NCBI GenBank assembly: GCA_050247135.1
Contig: JBFWUT010000001.1
Location: 1-64,000, forward strand
Length of the DNA stretch: 64,000 nt
Direction of reading: 5' to 3'
Origin: Berkiella sp050247135
GTDB taxonomy: Bacteria; Pseudomonadota; Gammaproteobacteria; Berkiellales; Berkiellaceae
In this document: positions 60,652-64,000 of the stretch, piece by piece
How the letters are laid out: every line of letters starts with the position of its first letter
Numbering within the stretch: the first letter of the stretch is position 1
Translations under genes and position numbers: made by a program
The notes under the pieces: model-generated
What the model saw: the letters and a program-made list of their open reading frames with translations, nothing else
Told to the model about the DNA's origin: nothing
Databases searched by the model: none

Positions 60652-61734
60652 ATGAATAAGTTAAAGGAAAGGCTATTTGGTTTGATTGTTGTCATTGCAT
60701 TGGGCGTTATTTTTATTCCCATGTTGCTTGAGAATACACAAAATCCAAAATCCAATGTCTTGCAGGATGTCCCTGCGGCTTCTTTAACTAAAAATGATTT
60801 AAATAAAGATCAGAAACCAGAAGTATTAGCTCAACTAAAAAATGCACCTACAGATAAACCAGCCGTCGTTGATGAAACCCAGCCCATAGCCGATGCTAAA
60901 ACACCAGGTCGAGAAGAGGATCTGAAAGTAAAAGAAAAAGAAGACACGTTAGCACAAGAAAAAGCTCAAGCAGAAGAAAAAGCAAAGATAGAACAGCAAC
61001 AGAAGCTAGAACAAGCTAAGCAAGAGCAACAAAGAAAACTAGAACAAGCTAAGTTGGCTGAACAGGCAAAGATAGAACAAGAGAAAATAAAAGCAAAGGC
61101 TGAGCAGGACAAGCGACGCTTGATGGAAATCGAACAAGCAAAGCTAGAAAACGCTAAGTTACAGCAAGCCAAGCTTGAGGAAGAAAAGCGCCAACAAGCA
61201 TTACAAGCTCAAGAAAAAGCAAAAGCTGAAAAATCAAAGACAGAGCAGTTAGCGGCGTTAGAGCAAGCAAAACAAGAAGCAGCTAAGCGTGAACAAGCGA
61301 AACTCGATCAAGCTAGAATGGAACAAGAAAAACGCGAGCAGGCAAAACGTGAACAAGTGAAGCGTGAACAGGCTGATTTTGAACGAACCAGGCAGCAACA
61401 AGAAAAGCATGCAAAGCCTGTCAGTCCAACTAAGCACGAGGCCGTTAGCCATAATAAAGCACATCAATCTGGTAAAGTTAAAGGGCGTATTTCGCATGGC
61501 TTTGTTGTGCAAATGGGTTCTTTTGCTGAACCACACAATGCTAGCGCTTTGTTAAAGAAATTAAAAGCTGCGGGATATCCTGCGTTTACTCGCAAGGCTT
61601 TCCGGCAAGGAATGCAATTAACTATCGTGATGGTTGGGCCTTATGCAAGAAGGGAAGATGCTAATAGGTTATGCTCGACATTAGCAATGAAATTTCAAAT
61701 TGATGGGATGATTGTTCGTTATGAACCCCGCTAG
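60652..61734 (+). CDS. SPOR domain protein (DedD-like)
   Basis: Septal-ring type membrane protein. One N-terminal helix (about residues 10-26), a long Lys/Glu/Gln/Ala-rich coiled coil (about 90-255) made of many short EQAK-type repeats, and a C-terminal SPOR domain (about 283-357, beginning at GFVVQMGSFAEP) that binds denuded peptidoglycan at the division site. Position between folC and cvpA matches dedD. The coiled coil is longer than in E. coli DedD (220 residues total there), so the name is by position and domain only. Confidence 0.88.
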   Translation: MNKLKERLFGLIVVIALGVIFIPMLLENTQNPKSNVLQDVPAASLTKNDLNKDQKPEVLAQLKNAPTDKPAVVDETQPIADAKTPGREEDLKVKEKEDTLAQEKAQAEEKAKIEQQQKLEQAKQEQQRKLEQAKLAEQAKIEQEKIKAKAEQDKRRLMEIEQAKLENAKLQQAKLEEEKRQQALQAQEKAKAEKSKTEQLAALEQAKQEAAKREQAKLDQARMEQEKREQAKREQVKREQADFERTRQQQEKHAKPVSPTKHEAVSHNKAHQSGKVKGRISHGFVVQMGSFAEPHNASALLKKLKAAGYPAFTRKAFRQGMQLTIVMVGPYARREDANRLCSTLAMKFQIDGMIVRYEPR

Positions 61735-61758
61735 AAGTTTTATCAAGGAGCGAAAAAA

Positions 61759-62319
61759 ATGACAATGGGAACATCTGATTTAATCATTATGGGAATTATT
61801 TTTATTTCTGTATTGATTGGTATTGTGCGCGGATTTATCAAAGAATTTATTTCTTTGGTGACCTGGATCGTTGCCATCGTACTCGCTGCAATGTTCACTA
61901 CGCCATTTGGCCAATATATGACATTCACAGAGAAGCCTTTTGTGCGCTCACTTTGTGCTTTTTTATTAATTTTTGTCAGCGTGGTGTTTTTAGGCGCCAT
62001 TATCAATTATGTGGTGGGCACGTTTGTTCGTAAAACACCATTTAGTACTGCTGACCGTGTGCTTGGTTCATTATTCGGTGTTTTACGAGGAGTGGTTTTT
62101 ATCACCATTTTGGTTTTGGTTGGAGGTCTTACCGCACTTCCACAAGCACCATGGTGGCAAACATCCCATTTCATTCCGAGAGCGCAAGTGGTCGCTGTTT
62201 GGTTACAAGAACAGCTACCTGAACAACATGCCAAAGTTTTTAACTTTTCAGATAAAGTTGTAAAGAACGATAAGAAGCCGGAAAAGAAACCAGAAGATAA
62301 ATTATCAAAAAATATTTAA
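61759..62319 (+). CDS. cvpA: CvpA family protein
   Basis: Inner-membrane protein first known from colicin V production; its biochemical role is unsettled. The 186-residue protein has four predicted membrane helices (about 4-22, 27-47, 61-83 and 104-124) and the family motif GFIKEFISL near residue 20, then a charged Lys/Glu-rich tail. AAGGAG lies before the ATG. Directly before purF, as in most gammaproteobacteria. Confidence 0.93.
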   Translation: MTMGTSDLIIMGIIFISVLIGIVRGFIKEFISLVTWIVAIVLAAMFTTPFGQYMTFTEKPFVRSLCAFLLIFVSVVFLGAIINYVVGTFVRKTPFSTADRVLGSLFGVLRGVVFITILVLVGGLTALPQAPWWQTSHFIPRAQVVAVWLQEQLPEQHAKVFNFSDKVVKNDKKPEKKPEDKLSKNI

Positions 62320-62351
62320 GTGTTACTTTAAGTTTAGTTGAGGTGTTTTGA

Positions 62352-63860
62352 ATGTGTGGTATTGTTGGGATTGTGGCGACATCAGAAGTCAACCAAATGA
62401 TTTTCGATGCCTTGACTGTACTACAACATCGTGGCCAAGATGCAGCAGGAATGGTGACTTGCGAACAAAAGCAATTCGCTTTACGTAAAGCAAATGGGTT
62501 AGTTCAAGATGTTTTTCGTTCAAAACATATGCTGCGGCTAAAAGGAAAAATGGGTATTGGTCATGTCCGTTATCCAACCGCAGGTTCTTCCAGTGAAGCT
62601 GAAGCCCAGCCCTTTTATGTTAACTCCCCTTTTGGTATTGTTTTGGCTCACAATGGTAACTTAACGAATGCCGAGGCGTTACAACAAGAGTTATTTCACG
62701 ATGATTTTCGTCATATCAACACCAGTTCAGACTCTGAAGTTATTTTAAATATTCTTGCGCATGAACTGCAAAGAGTTTGTAAAATCAAATTAACCAAGGA
62801 TGATATTTTTACTGCAATCAGTAACTTACACAAACGCTGCAGGGGTGGCTATGCTGTAATTGCCATGATCGCAGGTTTTGGGATAGTTGCTTTTCGCGAT
62901 CCCCATGGTATCAGACCTTTAATCTACGGCAAGCGTGAGACAGAGCTTGGTACTGAAATCATGGTGGCTTCAGAAAGCGTTGCGCTCACTTCACAAGGTT
63001 TTTCGATTGTAGATGATGTTGGCCCTTCTGAAGCAATTATCATAGAAAATAATGGCACAGTGCATCGCAAAGCTTGTAGCGCTCATGCACAGCTAAGCCC
63101 CTGTCTGTTTGAGTTTGTTTATTTTGCAAGACCTGATTCTATTATTGATAAAATATCGGTTTATAAAGTCCGAATGAATATCGGTAAGAAATTAGCTGAT
63201 AAAATCCGCAAAGAGTGGAAAATTGAAGATATTGATGTAGTGATCCCTATTCCTGAAACTAGCCGTAATGCTGCCATCCCCTTGGCCCGTCGACTCAATG
63301 TTGAGTATCGTGAAGGCTTTGTGAAAAATCGCTATGTTGGTCGAACCTTTATTATGCCAGGCCAGAAAATTCGTAAGAAATCGGTGAGGCAAAAATTAAG
63401 TGTGATTGAATTAGAATTTAAAAATAAAAATATTTTGCTCATTGATGACTCGATTGTCAGAGGAACAACCTCAAGAGAAATCATTAAAATGGCAAGAGAG
63501 GCCGGTGCGCGCAAAGTCTATTTTGCTTCAGCCGCGCCCTTGATCAGTTACCCCAACATTTATGGCATAGATATGCCTAATGCTAATGAGTTAATTGGTC
63601 ATGGTCGTACAGTTGAAGAAATTAGGCAAAGTATCGGTGCTGATAAATTGCTTTATTTAGACTTAGAAGATCTTGTCGCCACCGCTAGAGAAGGCAATAA
63701 ATTGATTCAAAAATTCGAAAGCGCTGTCTTTGATGGCGTTTACTTAACGGGTGATGAATCTACCTATCTTGCAAAGGTGGCCAATGTCCGCTCTGATGGT
63801 GCCAAAAATGAGAAAAGCCAAGCATTTGGTGAATGCCAAATAGACTTACATAACAACTAA
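62352..63860 (+). CDS. purF: Amidophosphoribosyltransferase
   Basis: First committed step of purine synthesis: PRPP plus glutamine to phosphoribosylamine. Cys2 in MCGIVGIV is the N-terminal nucleophile of the glutaminase domain (about 2-230). The phosphoribosyltransferase domain contains the PRPP loop LLIDDSIVRGTTSRE (about 360). The 502-residue length is normal. AGGTG is a weak ribosome site. Last complete gene of the asd-fimV-truA-accD-folC-dedD-cvpA-purF block. Confidence 0.97.
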   Translation: MCGIVGIVATSEVNQMIFDALTVLQHRGQDAAGMVTCEQKQFALRKANGLVQDVFRSKHMLRLKGKMGIGHVRYPTAGSSSEAEAQPFYVNSPFGIVLAHNGNLTNAEALQQELFHDDFRHINTSSDSEVILNILAHELQRVCKIKLTKDDIFTAISNLHKRCRGGYAVIAMIAGFGIVAFRDPHGIRPLIYGKRETELGTEIMVASESVALTSQGFSIVDDVGPSEAIIIENNGTVHRKACSAHAQLSPCLFEFVYFARPDSIIDKISVYKVRMNIGKKLADKIRKEWKIEDIDVVIPIPETSRNAAIPLARRLNVEYREGFVKNRYVGRTFIMPGQKIRKKSVRQKLSVIELEFKNKNILLIDDSIVRGTTSREIIKMAREAGARKVYFASAAPLISYPNIYGIDMPNANELIGHGRTVEEIRQSIGADKLLYLDLEDLVATAREGNKLIQKFESAVFDGVYLTGDESTYLAKVANVRSDGAKNEKSQAFGECQIDLHNN

Positions 63861-63885
63861 AAAATTCCCCTGGAGCAAATACCAT

Positions 63886-64000
63886 ATGAGTAATGTTACT
63901 TATTACTTTGAAATTGGAGGAATGACATGCTCAGGATGCAGCGATTCGATTAGAAACTCCTTAGAACTTGAAAAATATGTAAGAGATAAGGTTGATATCA
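63886..64000 (+). CDS. Heavy-metal-associated domain protein, 3' partial
   Basis: Runs off the window. The first 38 residues show a heavy-metal-associated (HMA) motif, GGMTCSGC, with the two metal-binding cysteines, preceded by a beta strand (NVTYYFEI). GGAG lies about ten bases before the ATG. It may be a small copper chaperone or the start of a copper-transporting P-type ATPase; the visible part cannot separate them. Confidence 0.8.
   Translation, partial: MSNVTYYFEIGGMTCSGCSDSIRNSLELEKYVRDKVDI

Noticed and set aside
1..64000. tRNA, rRNA, insertion sequences, prophage genes or attachment-site repeats
   Set aside because: None seen on reading; no transposase or integrase motifs and no tRNA-like cloverleaf noted. 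A dedicated search with tRNAscan-type and IS tools would be needed to exclude them fully.

Overview
The window looks like chromosome from a gammaproteobacterium, most likely a member or relative of the Legionellales (Legionella, Coxiella and Berkiella-like intracellular bacteria). The basis is conserved gene order: comEC-exbB-exbD-msbA-lpxK; maf divergent from yceD-rpmF-plsX-fabH-fabD-fabG-acpP-fabF-mltG-tmk-holB-pilZ-tatD; smc-zipA-ligA; prmB-aroC; and asd-fimV-truA-accD-folC-SPOR-cvpA-purF. A-T rich codon use and several large orphan, repetitive or effector-like proteins between the conserved blocks fit the same picture. Genus assignment is inference. I saw no rRNA, tRNA, CRISPR array, insertion sequence or prophage.

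Layout. 1-6.7 kb: competence channel gene comEC (5' end outside the window), an ExbB/ExbD proton channel pair, lipid A flippase msbA, lipid A kinase lpxK, a Trm112/YcaR mini-gene and a low-molecular-weight tyrosine phosphatase where kdsB is often found. 6.7-12.6 kb: an orphan coiled-coil protein, RNase E with a repeat-built arginine-rich tail, and divergently rluC and sppA. 12.8-15.2 kb: an SbmA/YddA-type ABC transporter convergent with maf. 15.2-25.3 kb: the fatty acid synthesis and DNA replication block. 25.3-31.7 kb: a Sel1 protein, a complete histidine degradation operon (hutG-I-U-H), and as last gene a small peptide with a double-glycine leader like class II microcins. 31.7-34.4 kb: a cluster of small orphan genes around nfuA. 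34.5-37.1 kb: a degenerate SF1-type helicase convergent with a single-domain response regulator. 37.2-44.1 kb: smc, zipA, ligA and an exported protein. 44.3-49.4 kb: accessory proteins, including a 1049-residue protein with about nine helices resembling the FliM CheY-binding peptide, two polyproline tracts, and a convergent protein resembling type I-secreted adhesin repeats. 49.5-64 kb: prmB, aroC, asd, fimV, an orphan 553-residue protein inserted before truA, then accD to purF and the start of a heavy-metal-associated protein.

The conserved blocks serve envelope biogenesis, lipid synthesis, replication, translation factors and purine synthesis. The accessory islands at 31-37 kb, 44-49 kb and 55.4-57.6 kb hold the candidates for new biology: the microcin-like peptide, the multivalent FliM-like scaffold, the pseudo-helicase/receiver pair, and an A-rich (A-R-N)n tract before a strong terminator that could be an Hfq-binding RNA. 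Four convergent gene pairs overlap at their stop codons, and two genes (yceD, rluC) have promoter matches so close to the start codon that their mRNAs would be leaderless. All functions are read from sequence motifs and recalled family knowledge; no database search was possible.
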